From: Cylindrodendrum hubeiense
Lineage: Eukaryota; Ascomycota; Sordariomycetes; Hypocreales; Nectriaceae
Direction of reading: 5' to 3'
DNA: 64,000 nucleotides
Assembly: GCA_014621425.1 (NCBI GenBank)
Contig: JAANBB010000191.1
Span: 1-64,000 of the forward strand
The first letter of the stretch is position 1. Each line of letters begins with the position of its first letter. The notes below the pieces were generated by a model, which worked only from the letters and a program-made list of their open reading frames with translations, was not told the DNA's origin and ran no database searches. The position numbers and the translations under genes were made by a program. Of this stretch, positions 11,493 through 22,452 are shown piece by piece.

Positions 11493-12810
11493 ATGATTCA
11501 GCTGCATTCGTTGCTCGTCGCCTTGATTGCGCTTCCAATTGTGAGGTCCGGTCCCTGTCAAGCAATCACCAGCGCCAGCACCACCACCACCAGAGATTGC
11601 GACAGAACTGAAGTCAACAATTTCGTCAGAGATTCCATCGAATCAGTGGGACTTTTCGACCAATTTTGCTCCTGGTACCTAACATTCCCCAACCCGGTCG
11701 CGACCACCACCGTCACCTCGACTTGGTTATCTGAAGAGGCCTCATTTGAATTCACCACGGAGGGGACGATTACGTATCTCACCCATGCGTACACGAGTGG
11801 CTTCTCGGATACTATTACCAGGAGCTTCACGGTAGACGTGTATCCAAACATCAAAAAGCGGAACGCAGACTCACCCGATTTGCCTGAAGAGACCCCGACA
11901 ACTTCGACGACCTGGACAACTCCAACGACCCCGGAAATCACCCCAGGGCCCACTGAAGAACCATTTGACGAAATAGGATGGATCAAATCCAAGTATGCGC
12001 CAGACTCGAATGGAAGCATACGTGGAGTTAACACTCTCGACGTTACCGACGCTTGTGAATGCTGGGCGAGTAGGCCGCCCGTGACCTCGACTGAAGTCAT
12101 TTGGTCCGTTATAACAACTACAATCCCAATCACCGAGACAATTCCCGAGTTCACAACAACATCCACGGTAGGCACCTAATCACCAGACCTCTTATTGGCT
12201 TCTGCTTACAGATGAACAGGAAATCTACACGATAGTAGACTGGTCCACTGTTAGCATCATAGAAACCAAGACATTGAGCAACCCAACAAGTTGCGGTAAC
12301 AGTGCAACACCATCATTCTTTGTACAGATGCGAGACGCCGACCCCACGCGCACCGACGAGTGGGACGCAAACTACCTGGCCATTATGGAGAGCGACTGGC
12401 GCGGCTATACCGATGTACCAAATGCGGATGCTGCCGTTGTTCCCAATCCTTCGAAACAGCGCGCACTCCTTGTCACTATTGAGCCTGGTACGGGGTATCT
12501 GAAATCTGCCCTCGACGGCCGGTACATGAACACAGACTACTTCAACAACTTCCAGCTCGTGTATTTCAGTGTCAAATCAGCGATCGATCGACGTCAATAC
12601 CACTACCATGTATGCAACATTGTGCAGAGTGGTGCTGATAGGGAATTGGTGTGTACGGTTCCGCAAAGCGCATGGAAACTTGATACCTACCAGACCTGTC
12701 CCCTCTACAATGAATTCTATGGCATTCCTATGGTTGCGGGTCAAGACCATAGCGCGGAGAGTCCAGATTGTTTCGAGAAGAAGTTTTACCTCGTGGATGC
12801 GTGTGGCTAA
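11493..12810 (+). CDS. Secreted Thr/Ser-rich hypothetical protein
   Basis: About 421 residues from exons 11493..12167 and 12220..12810, joined in frame across a 52-nt intron with donor GTAGGC and acceptor AACAG. Translation from ATG 11493 starts with a clear signal peptide (MIQLHSLLVALIALPIVRSG). The first half is rich in Thr/Ser/Pro, with runs such as TSASTTTT and TTSTTWTTPTTPE typical of O-mannosylated wall or secreted proteins. A KKR site near residue 127 could be cut by a Kex2-like protease. The second half is globular with paired cysteines (HVCNIV, LVCTVP, QTCPLYNEFYG, PDCFEKK, VDACG). I do not recognise a named family. No GPI-anchor tail is visible, so the protein is probably released or held by the wall. 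Confidence 0.7.
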
Positions 12811-13669
12811 AGAATGTGGTCTTAGTTACTAAAAGCGCAGCGAGTGCCTCCAGGAGTTGGGTTTGCTGGATAGATGTTGTGATTGTGGGCATTGATGGCT
12901 GAAACTCATTCCTTTCTTTCATGATTTCGTTGTGAGCAAGAAGTCACCTTCGCGATGTGTCATGAGTCTCAACTTAACAATAGAGCATCTGCCATAATCG
13001 CAGCTCATGTGACCAAAGTCACGTCTGTGGCTATGAATGTCGCTAATATTATCACCATCGTCCAAGCTAGGATTTCGCTAACGCGGGGTGACAAGAATCT
13101 TTCTTGTCGCGGCCGCGCCCGCAACGTGACGTCTTCGGGCAATATGAAAGAGTTGTGAAGCAGCCGCTCTCAAGCCACCACCGAGCCCTGCATGGATGCC
13201 TGGCTGTTGGCCAAAATGCCGTTATCGTGATATTCTTATATGCACTGCATCTCTCTTTCTAATCCAATGAACTAGCCTTGTCGGACCATTTATACCCCGG
13301 CGTCCGAGTACGACGTCAGCCGCAGCTGACCCCTCAATCGCTGTTTGAAGCCTGCTCTTCCGGCTCAGTCAGGTCCAAAGCCCAAAACGCTAATCTGACC
13401 TGATTCTCTGCGACAAGGACACAGTTGAATCTCGTTGCTTCGTTGACATCTACCTAAACGTGCCGTTTCAACCCGACCCAACCACCCAAGCGGACTCACT
13501 TACTCAAGTGCGACTTTATTCAAGGGCTTAAGAAAACACCCCAAGGGTTGGCCAACTGCTTCAACTAGTTGATACAATAACTAGACTTTGCTAGGCTCTC
13601 TGACTTGGTTCTCGGTACTTGTCAAGAGACCCCAAGACACGAGGACACTTCGGAGTCGATGATAGCAAC
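12811..13669. other. Intergenic, likely promoter of the Hsp70-kinase gene
   Basis: No gene seen. The frame of the following gene is open upstream to a TGA at 13601, so 22 extra in-frame codons precede its ATG; they contain RGHFGVDDS. Confidence 0.45.
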
Positions 13670-16600
13670 ATGGCAGATGCTCTGGCAAAATCCTGGGCCA
13701 TCGGAATTGACCTGGGTACGGCAAATACTCGGGTGGCAGTCTTCCGCAATGACGAGGTCGAAATAATCCCTGACGCAGATGGTGGCCTCAGCATGCCGTC
13801 CTGTGTCAGTTTCAACGATGTCGGCCGGCTAATTGGTTCTTCGGCCAAGAACCAAGCTGCTTTGAACCCATTCAACACTATATTTAGTGTAAAGCGTCTT
13901 CTTGGACAACCCATCACCGACCCAGAGGTCCGGACATTCATCAGCCACGCTCCGTTTAGAGTAAACGAGAGCCGCGGGCAACTCGTCATCGATGTGGAAT
14001 ATCTGGGTGAGCTGAAAGGGCTTACAATAGTTGAAATCTTATCAATGATCCTGTTTAGAGCAAAGGAGAACGCAGAGGCGTACCTAAAATCCCCGGTTCG
14101 CGATGCTGTTATCGGCATTCCACCACACCTTTTTACCGAGCACCGTAACGCTATCATCGATGCGGCTACCATTGCTGGTATCAAAGTTCTGCGCATCATG
14201 CATGAACCTTGCGCCGTCTTGACCGCCTGCCTACAGAAGGCTACATACCTTGGGAAAGATGAGCAAATCGTTCTTGTTTTCGACCTAGGTGCCGGGGCCA
14301 TGAACACGGCCGTTGCATCACTAGAAGTAGGTGTCGCCGATGTGCAGGCCGTTGCAAGCGATCCGCATCTTGGCGGAGATGACTTTGTGAATAGGGTTGT
14401 CAATGACAGATTGAACATCTTCAGGGACAAGTGGAATGAAGACATTTCGTACAACAAACGAGCTGTTCGACGACTTCGCACTGCATGCGAGTCAGCCGTT
14501 CGTGTCCTTTCTTCAGCCAACGAAGCGCACATCAACATAGATGCATTACACGAAGGGATCGACTTCTACAGCACCATATCTAGAGCAAGATTCGAGGAAC
14601 TTTGTCTTGATCTCTTTCGAGGCGCCTTCACCGTCATCGATCGCGTATTACGCGACGCAAAATTGGAAAAGTCTCAAGTCAATCATATAATCCTAGCCGG
14701 CGGGTCGTCGCGTATTCCACGGGTACAAAAATTGTTGAAGTATTACTTTCATGGCAAGGATCTTTCCAGCTCGATGAATCTTGATGAAGCAGAGGTTTCT
14801 GGCCTTGCCATGCAGGCAGCTAAACTTCCTGGAGACACAAGCAGTCGAAGTCTTTATAGTTGGCTCACCCTGGAAGTTCTTCCCATAAGCATTGGAATTG
14901 AAACCAGAGGGGGTATGATGACCAAAATCATACCCCGGAACACCACACTTCCCACCAAAAAAGAGGAGATAGTGCTTTTAGATGGACGCGCCGAGTTTCT
15001 CTTCATCTATGAGGGAGAAAGAATACGATCAAAGGACAACCGAGTTCTGGCAAAAGTCGACCTTAAAGAGCTACATCTTTCTGGATCTCAGGAAGAGGTC
15101 TTGGTCAAATGCACTATGGACATTAGAACTAGTAACAATTTCGAGTGTTGGTGTATCCTGACGGAGGAGAAGAGTGGATACACTGTGAAGATGGCTCTAG
15201 GTGTATCCGGGCATGTATCAGACAACAATATTCAACGTCTGATTGCTGATGCCGAGCAATATAAGATGGTCGATGATGCAGAAGCCAAAAGAGCCAGCGT
15301 GCGTGATGGCTTAGATTCACGCATCACATCCCTGTTCGAGTCACTTCAAGATGTTGCACCAACTGAGCAAGTCGGAGGCTTGATGAACTTGGTCGAACAG
15401 ATTAGGGAATGGGCTGACCATTTCCCGTTTGCCGACATGTCCGAGTACCGGCCACAGCATCAAAAACTTGACAACATTGAGTATGAGATGATACTGGTGC
15501 GGCGACAACTCGACAAGAGTGGCAGGGCGCCAAGGAGTGTGAAGAAATGTCAAGAAATGCTAGATTCGAGTGGTATAGTATCTGATAAGTCCAGTGAAGA
15601 AGCCTACGGGGTCATTCGTTGGCTTGAAACGGTTGATTTGGCAGAACCAGCTGAATATTCGATGAAGATTGAGCAACTGATCGACGTCTTCGTACAACTT
15701 AAGGTCGTGCCGGAACTATCAGGAAACCAAAATGATGCTAGGGAAATCGAATCGACAAACGACCCGCACGGCGAGGCAGAAATCAGCTCCCAGGTTCCAA
15801 CACCAGACACAAACGAATCCACCGTGTTGGGGCATTCATCGCGACAGGGTCGAAATATTCCTGAAAATGAAACACTGGAAAGTCTTTTCTCTTATCGCTT
15901 TGAAACTGCCCGGGAACCTTTCACGGATGGTCAGTTTGAACGTATCTCAACGTTCCTTCGCAATGATGGAAAAGCGACATGGAGCAACGTCCCGAGGCTA
16001 TGTACGGTGTTGCGTTTGATTGACCAGCTTGATGCAATGGACTCATTTGTGGCAAATGGAATCACAGACATTTGGTTCCCATTTACCAATGGCACACTGC
16101 CCTCAAGCCTTCAGCCGTCCATCCAGTTTAGCTTTCTCGAAGCTCAACCAGTTGTGTTATCCAAAGGATTCAAGCTAGAGAAAGGAGGGAATCACAAACA
16201 TGTTCTTTTCTCACCGGATGAAACCTTCCCATTTCAGGTTGTCGGGAGGCTTAGACGCGGTGCGCATGGCTCCGTCGATAAAGTCATGAGTATCATTAGT
16301 CATCGCGAATATGCTAGGAAGCTCTTTAAAAAGGTTAGAGGGTTGGGAAGGCAAGATATCAAGACTTTCATCACAGAGCTGGCCGTGCTTAAGCGCGTAC
16401 ACCACAGACATTGCGTTGAACTGGTGAGTAAACCAACCTTATGGAAGAAGCATGCTAACTAGGCAGCTTTGGAGTTACTCGGATCCGAGGCACTTTGGCC
16501 TCATCATGGAGCCCGTTGGAGACTACAACCTGGCTGAATACTATTACAAAGCAAAGGGCGACTTGGATAAGATTTCTCTTATGCGAAGCTTTTTTGGCTG

Positions 16601-17198
16601 TCTAGTTGATGCCCTACAATACCTCCACGGCGCAAGGATCCGGCATCGGGACATTAAACCCCAGAATATCATCGTCAAAGGTGAGCGTGTCCTGCTCACC
16701 GATTTCGGAATCGCCTACCACTGGGAGAACCTAAAGAGAGGTACTACCACGGCTGATTCGGGCAAGACTCTGGCTTACGCCGCCCCGGAAGTTGTACGCG
16801 TGGAGGCCCGGAACGAATCAGCCGACATCTGGTCTCTGGGTTGTGTTTTTCTTGAGATGGTCACTGTTCTCAAGAGGGAATCTGTCGAGACCATGCGTGA
16901 GAGCTTTCACGAACGCAGTGACAGCTATTGCTTCCACGCTAATCGCGACGGAATCTCGACGTGGATCAAAGAACTTCGGGGTATGCCGCCAGCAACGGAT
17001 AATGTGGCGCTGGATTGGGCGACTAGCATGCTCCAGCACACTCCGTCTGAGCGGCCTACCGCAGCACAGTTGTTTGAGGATATAGTTACTGAGTGTTCTC
17101 ACAGCGGAATCCTCTTCTGCAGTCCGTGCTGCCTGGATGACGTTGACTCTGCGACCGACGAGGATGACAGTGATCTATGGGGCGACGTTGGTGAATGA
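13670..17198 (+). CDS. Hsp70-like ATPase fused to a Ser/Thr protein kinase
   Basis: About 1161 residues from exons 13670..16423 and 16467..17198, with a 43-nt intron (donor GTGAGT, GCTAACT before the acceptor) lying inside the kinase domain. Residues 1 to about 400 are an actin-like Hsp70 ATPase: phosphate-1 AIGIDLGTANTRVAVF, phosphate-2 VLVFDLGAGAMNTA, and adenosine motif ILAGGSSRIPRVQ. A substrate-binding-like region and a helical lid-like region follow to about residue 670, then a linker rich in acidic and Ser/Thr residues. The kinase starts near residue 863 (GRLRRGAHGSV) and has ARKLFKK with the likely VAIK-type lysine, HRDIKPQN, DFG and APE, so it should be catalytically active. It ends in an acidic tail. 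ATG 13670 opens directly on Hsp70 sequence. The fusion sits entirely in one reading frame per exon, so it is not two adjacent genes. A chaperone or sensor coupled to phosphorylation is inferred. Confidence 0.88.
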
Positions 17199-17727
17199 TT
17201 CAGAAATAGTTTGACTGCGGGTGTCAACGTCAGCTACTGGTCTTGCCACCATCATTGACTGAGGCGCTTATACAATACCGTATATATCACAGGCAGCTTT
17301 GGAGGGAACATTTTGAGAATAGAGTAGCATTGTCGAGACATGGAACGATTGACGAGATGGGTTGAATAAATGATTAATTCTTGCCTCTCGAATAATCGGA
17401 TGTAAGATTTACCGTTTTCCGTCGCAAAAGAAACAGCCATCTTTGAGCAAATCATGTGATCAATGGCCAGCTTTATGTGCAGTAAGCAGCCATGGCAGTT
17501 CGATTCATCTTCCCCTCATCAAGGCAGATTCTGAAAAACTATTCTCGAGGTTCCCGACAAGCGCACCCGCTTCACCTTGTGCTGAAGCATCGCTAGAAAT
17601 TGGCAATTGCGAGCCAATTCCTTGCCATGCACCGCTAGTTGCGAGGTCCGTCATGTTCACCGCTCGCTATTATACTGCAGTGAACTACTTTCTTCTGTTG
17701 CTCTTCGGATGTTTCGTATGCTGACCG
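17199..17727. other. Intergenic, no gene seen
   Basis: Spacer after the Hsp70-kinase gene and before the Copia gag remnant. I looked for a long terminal repeat or primer-binding site upstream of the gag frame and saw none I could support. Confidence 0.45.
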
Positions 17728-19083
17728 ATGGTTGCTAGAATACCACCATACTGTATCCACTATTGTCGGCAAGGGCGAGCGATCGTCTATTTCAGACGAA
17801 AATATACGATGCATACCGAAAATAAGCCAACTACCTGGGGGGTCTACCTTGAGACCTCCGATGACTGGGGAATTTGGGATCATATATTCAAACTGAAGGC
17901 ACATGCAGCCCAAATCTGGAACCTAATAAATCCAGATACGTCTGATCAGCCAATGCAACCCCCAGTGAGGCCGCCTATCAGTTCCTATTACCAAAGAATA
18001 CCTCCGCAGCGGCTCGAGCCTGAACGACCCCGCCAGACCCGCAGGTCGGATGGCCAGGGCCCTACTCAAACCCTTCAGACCCCAGTGCCGACCCATACGC
18101 CTGAAACGACCAGCCCGACTCAGCAGGCCCGTCACTTCAGTGAATTGACTGCTGAAGACAGAGTTTGCTTTCAGTTCGAGCGTGAGGAATATGGACGGGA
18201 CTGCGAAAAGTTCGAACGTGAACTCTGCCGAATCGTCAAGATGAAGGATTGGGTGATGGACACAGTAGCTACGGGCCTTATGGCCACTGCCCTTGAGCCT
18301 GAGCAGGATCTAAGGAGCTGGTATATCTCCCTGCGAGATATAGTTGGAACCACAACGACCGAGCAACAAAATCAAGCCCAAATCGAATATCAGAAGATCC
18401 TATCTACAGTGCCAACGGCAGCTAAAGAGTTTCCTCGCTGGCTTCTAGACTGGGAGCAAGCAACTCGTCAAGCCCAGGCTAAAGGCACCGGTGGCTTAGA
18501 TAACCCCAATGTCTGGTTCAAGGATTTATGTGACGCCATCCAGCCAGTCCTGGGAACCTGGGTCTCGATCTATCGTGAAATCTATCATGATAAGCTAGAA
18601 TCCAAGTCCCTGTCTGTCCGAGATGCCGTCAAGACACTACGATTAAAAGTCAGCCGACAAGGTTTCCAGCAGTCGGCGAAGAAGACCAACACAGCCTGGG
18701 TTACGGGAGGGACTTCCAGTCCGACCTTTGAAAATGACGCAGATGCAGCGGATCAACCTGACCCTGACCAGGTAGACCAATCGCAAGCCGGATCGTCAGG
18801 ATCAAAACGAAGCCGTAAGAAACGCAAGTATAGCCAACTGGAATCTACATCGAAGAAGCCGAACACCAAGAGAGCCCACGCCAAGGACAGCTCTAGCTGT
18901 GATGCCTACGAAGGCAACCACAAGTTATCTACATGTTATTATGTCTTTCCTTCAAAGGCTCCTTGGTTCAAAGGGGACCCTACAATCAGGGATGCAGTCA
19001 GGCATCGCCTTGTTCAATACCGGCCTTTGATAGACAAGGTTACTGCCCTGAAGGAGTCTGCAAGACCCACAGAGTCAGACTGA
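17728..19083 (+). CDS. Ty1/Copia-type retrotransposon gag ORF
   Basis: An open frame of 451 codons; the second ATG at 17809 looks the more natural start, since gag homology begins there (TTWGVYLETSDDWGIWDHI, then AAQIWNLINP). The product has a Pro/Gln-rich stretch, a long helical gag core (residues about 150-320), a basic segment (KRSRKKRKY) and a degenerate zinc knuckle CDAYEGNHKLSTCYYVFPSK. This order matches fungal Copia gag proteins. The frame is intact, but the rest of the element is not. It is flanked by the two kinase-fusion genes in the same orientation. Confidence 0.78.
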   Translation: MVARIPPYCIHYCRQGRAIVYFRRKYTMHTENKPTTWGVYLETSDDWGIWDHIFKLKAHAAQIWNLINPDTSDQPMQPPVRPPISSYYQRIPPQRLEPERPRQTRRSDGQGPTQTLQTPVPTHTPETTSPTQQARHFSELTAEDRVCFQFEREEYGRDCEKFERELCRIVKMKDWVMDTVATGLMATALEPEQDLRSWYISLRDIVGTTTTEQQNQAQIEYQKILSTVPTAAKEFPRWLLDWEQATRQAQAKGTGGLDNPNVWFKDLCDAIQPVLGTWVSIYREIYHDKLESKSLSVRDAVKTLRLKVSRQGFQQSAKKTNTAWVTGGTSSPTFENDADAADQPDPDQVDQSQAGSSGSKRSRKKRKYSQLESTSKKPNTKRAHAKDSSSCDAYEGNHKLSTCYYVFPSKAPWFKGDPTIRDAVRHRLVQYRPLIDKVTALKESARPTESD

Positions 19084-19330
19084 CTGGGAAGAGTTATTGG
19101 GGAATGTTCCGATCTGATTGTTAAAGTTATGCTGTATCATGTAGTATCTACTATCTCTTGAGGAGGTCAGCTATTTTCAAATCAAGAGCGACGATAAGAT
19201 CTATCACATTCGATGAAGGGATTCTTGGTTCTGAGTTCGGTGTGAATTCTGAACCTGGTGATTCTATTAATCTAGGATGCCTCACGCCCCTCTTCTCCTT
19301 GATAGGCACGAGTTACGATCGGGATATTAG
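17728..19330 (+). mobile_element. Truncated Copia retroelement (gag plus protease remnant)
   Basis: After the gag stop, 19158-19320 encodes RRSAIFKSRATIRS and EPGDSINLG. This lines up with the start of Copia protease (normally ...FDSGAT...), but the catalytic Asp and the following Gly are replaced. No integrase, reverse transcriptase or RNase H is present and no long terminal repeats were seen, so the element is dead. Confidence 0.65.
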
Positions 19331-19564
19331 GATATCGGTATACAAGAAGCTTGAGCAAACTCGGCGCTTACTCCGCCACAGGAGGGTGAACAGCCTTAGT
19401 TGTGGGGCAAACATCCTGGATATAGGAATATTGCGCCACAATCATACTGCGGTGAGCCTTGCATCGCCTCCGCTTGTCATTTATCTCCCCTTGCTCTCTC
19501 TTGATGATCAGCGAGGCTCCGAAAATCATTCCATGCGAGACCGAGGCCGGGGCTCATCGCTGCA
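19331..19564. other. Promoter-side spacer of the kinase-RhoGAP gene
   Basis: No gene seen; the sequence joins the end of the retroelement relic to the kinase-RhoGAP start. Confidence 0.4.
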
Positions 19565-22089
19565 ATGCCGCGGATCAACCCAGTCGCCCTGGAACCCCGG
19601 ATGTCGGATCTTGTTGTCGAGTCCAAGATTGACGCGACATGGGATCCGGCGACCGAACAAACCACGCATGTCCGCACAGCAGTCGGCGTCTCAGCCCGAC
19701 TACGAAGGCTGAAGACGGAAGAGACGTGGCAGAGGAAGCGCGTTCTCGGACACGGAGCGTATGGGACAGTTTGGCTCGAGCAACGGATCGCCAAATCCGG
19801 GTCACAACATGGAGAATCAAATCTCCGCGCCATCAAGGAAATCCGCAAACGCCCTGAAGCATCGGCATATTTCTTCCACCGGGAACTCGAAGCTATTGCC
19901 AAGTTTTCTCACGAAAGGTTCAAGCACTGTTTTGTATACTCATTAGGGTGGTTTGAAAATGACAACAGTCTTTTCATTATAATGGAATACATTAAGCACG
20001 GGGATCTACAGCAATATCTCACCAAGCCGTTCCCCGAGCCCGAAGTACAACAAATTGCTCTGCAAGTGGCTGAAGCCCTACAATTAATGCATGAGAGTGG
20101 TTTTGCCCATAGAGATCTCAAACCAGGCAATATATTGGTCTCTCAAAAAGGCCCCGCATGGTGGGTTAAGATTGCGGACTTTGGCATCAGTAAGCGTACT
20201 GGGGCATCAACAATCCTGAGAACCATGGAAATTGGTACTAGAGGCTTTATGGCTCCAGAGATTCTCGGGCTCTATTGTCCTGATGACTTTGATGACGAAG
20301 AAGATGACTCTGATGACAATGCACATGACGACTCTTTAGCGTACACGCCTGCTGTCGATCTATGGGCGTTAGGCGAGATCGCGCATAGAATGTTGACAGG
20401 GAAGCCGGTCTTCGTAGCTCAGAAGCGGATATGGAGCTATGTCACCAAGGGTACGCCCTTTCCAACAAATGAGTTGCAGAGCGTAGGCACGAGTCCGCAG
20501 GGAATCAAATTCATTCAGCAAGTCATGGCTGCATCACCGAAGAGCAGGCTCACGGCAACGGACGCGATCAAACATGAGTGGCTAGAAAGTCACGAGTTTA
20601 TCGATGAGACAAAAAGCCGCTCCAGTACGGATAGGTAAGCCCGCCTTGCATATGATGTATGAGATCAGATTGACTGATTTTGACCCGCAGTGCCCGAGAA
20701 TTGCCCCCCAGTACTGTGGCCGAACTGAACTACGAGCCTTCTGCAAAATGGACGGTAACAGCCCGAGAGTCGGAAACGACAGCAAATTACAGCACAGAAT
20801 ATGACACTGTTCTATCTGGTGTAGCGTCTCCAAGAAATGAGGCCGAGGCGATGGCAAAGTGGAGTGAAGAGTCCTTGATTATTCCAGCTTATGAACCGCC
20901 GCCAGAAGAGGAGTTTGAGGCTCCAGTACCAAGTGAAAGCCAGTCTGAGGCTACTGCGAATGACATATCAGAAATCATTGGCGGGATTGCGGAAACAACT
21001 ATCTCTGCTTCACACGATGAGCCGGAGACTTCTTCAACCCCACAGAGGACATTCTCCTGGGAAAATTCAGCTGGGGCTTGGAAAGGTGATGTGGCCGACG
21101 TGACAGCATCACCACAACGAGAAGAGAAAATAGACACTCCCTCCGTCTTTGAAACATCAGAGGTCACCACCCAGATCAGCAACACCACATCGCCCCCCAG
21201 TAAACGTGATCTCAAGTCATGGTGGAAAAGCTTCAAGATATCCTCCAAGAATAAGGAAGCCCCTGGTATGCATATCCATGTACAGGCATTAAACTCGCAA
21301 AAGCAGTCTTCTAACCTTCGTTCTAGTAGAACCCCCGCCGAAGGGCATCTTTGGCGTTCCGCTTCGGCAAAGTATACAGTACGCAAATGCAGCTATTTCG
21401 CTTATGGATGAAGAAGGAAAAAGCTACGTCTACGGCTATATTCCCATAGTCGTTGCAAAATGCGGCGTCTTCCTTAAGGAGAAGGGCATGTACACCCTTG
21501 CACTGATTCATCTAATCTTTTGCTGATACTGTCACCAGCTACCGATACTGAAGGAATCTTCCGCTTAAGCGGTTCAGAAAAAAGGGTTGAGGAACTCAAA
21601 ACCGCATTCGACTCCCCCGAGAGATATGGAAAGGGTCTTGCGTGGGACGGCTATACAGTTCACGATGCCGCTAATGTCCTGAGGAGATACCTCATTGAGC
21701 TTCCCGAGCCCATGATCCCTCTCGATCTATACGAAAACTTTCGCGAGCCACTGCGTGGAGCGTTAAAGCAACCTGTGGGGGATGCTGTCTCGCTCCAATT
21801 GGTCGATTCCTTCAATGAGGCCTCGACCATTGTGGAATATCAGAAGCTCATCACTCAGCTCCCTCCGCTTAACAGGCAGCTGCTGCTCTACATCCTCGAC
21901 CTCCTCGCAGTTTTCGCCTCCAAGTCTGATTGGAACCGCATGAACGCGCAAAATCTTGCTGTTATTTTCCAACCGGCAATGATATCTCACCCCGCGCACA
22001 GCATGGCTCCACCGGAGTATCTCCTAAATCAAAGCGTCATCGTTTTCTTGATTGAGAATCAAGATAATTTTCTCATTGGTATGCAGTGA
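19565..22089 (+). CDS. Ser/Thr protein kinase fused to a RhoGAP domain
   Basis: About 783 residues from exons 19565..20634, 20691..21265, 21330..21485 and 21539..22089; every join keeps frame. The third intron begins with GC (GAAGG/GCATGT) and ends CACCAG. Reading it as a GC-AG intron gives the expected KEKATDTEGIFRLSGSEKR. The kinase domain (residues about 57-345) has loop GHGAYGTVW, lysine in AIKEI, HRDLKPGN, DFG and APE. An acidic insert (FDDEEDDSDD) follows the activation segment. Residues 360-545 are a disordered linker. The RhoGAP domain (about 550-783) starts KGIFGVPLRQSIQYAN, carries the arginine finger in EGIFRLSGS, and resembles Sac7/Rga-type GAPs for Rho GTPases. The protein ends soon after the GAP domain, whereas typical Sac7-type proteins are longer. 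Kinase-controlled Rho inactivation is inferred. Confidence 0.87.
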
Positions 22090-22452
22090 CCTATTCCAGT
22101 GGGCAAGGGATGCGGGAGGGGGGGCCCTGAGCCTCACGCTCGGGGTCCGACCTAAGGCATCGTGCCTCCTATGGTCACGCACGTGGGCCAGGGCCCTTGC
22201 GGCTCTGAGCCCACAAACGCAAGATAGATCTATAACCCTTTTTAAACATTTCATGATACCCTCCCTTACGTGACTGGAGACCACTATTCGCATCAGCAAG
22301 ATTAGTGGGGCCGAGACGGAAAACATCAACTGTGCCATTAGCCAGATAGCATTTAGCTTAAATTTATCAAGACTACCCAACACACTATAGTTGTTAAATC
22401 GCAGCTTTAACCAGAACACCATCACCAATACAGATACACAGGAAAATATCAA
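22090..22452. other. Convergent 3' spacer
   Basis: Lies between two gene ends (plus-strand kinase-RhoGAP and minus-strand oxidoreductase). No coding signal was seen. Confidence 0.5.

Noticed and set aside
11558..12175. 205-codon minus-strand ORF
   Set aside because: Antisense to the Thr-rich secreted protein; the Val/Ser-rich product only reflects ACC/ACA repeats.
13591..14538. 315-codon minus-strand ORF
   Set aside because: Antisense shadow of the Hsp70 domain; codon pattern and motifs belong to the plus strand.
17443..17727. Possible 5' LTR of the Copia relic
   Set aside because: No matching copy downstream of the element and no TG...CA ends or primer-binding site that I could support.
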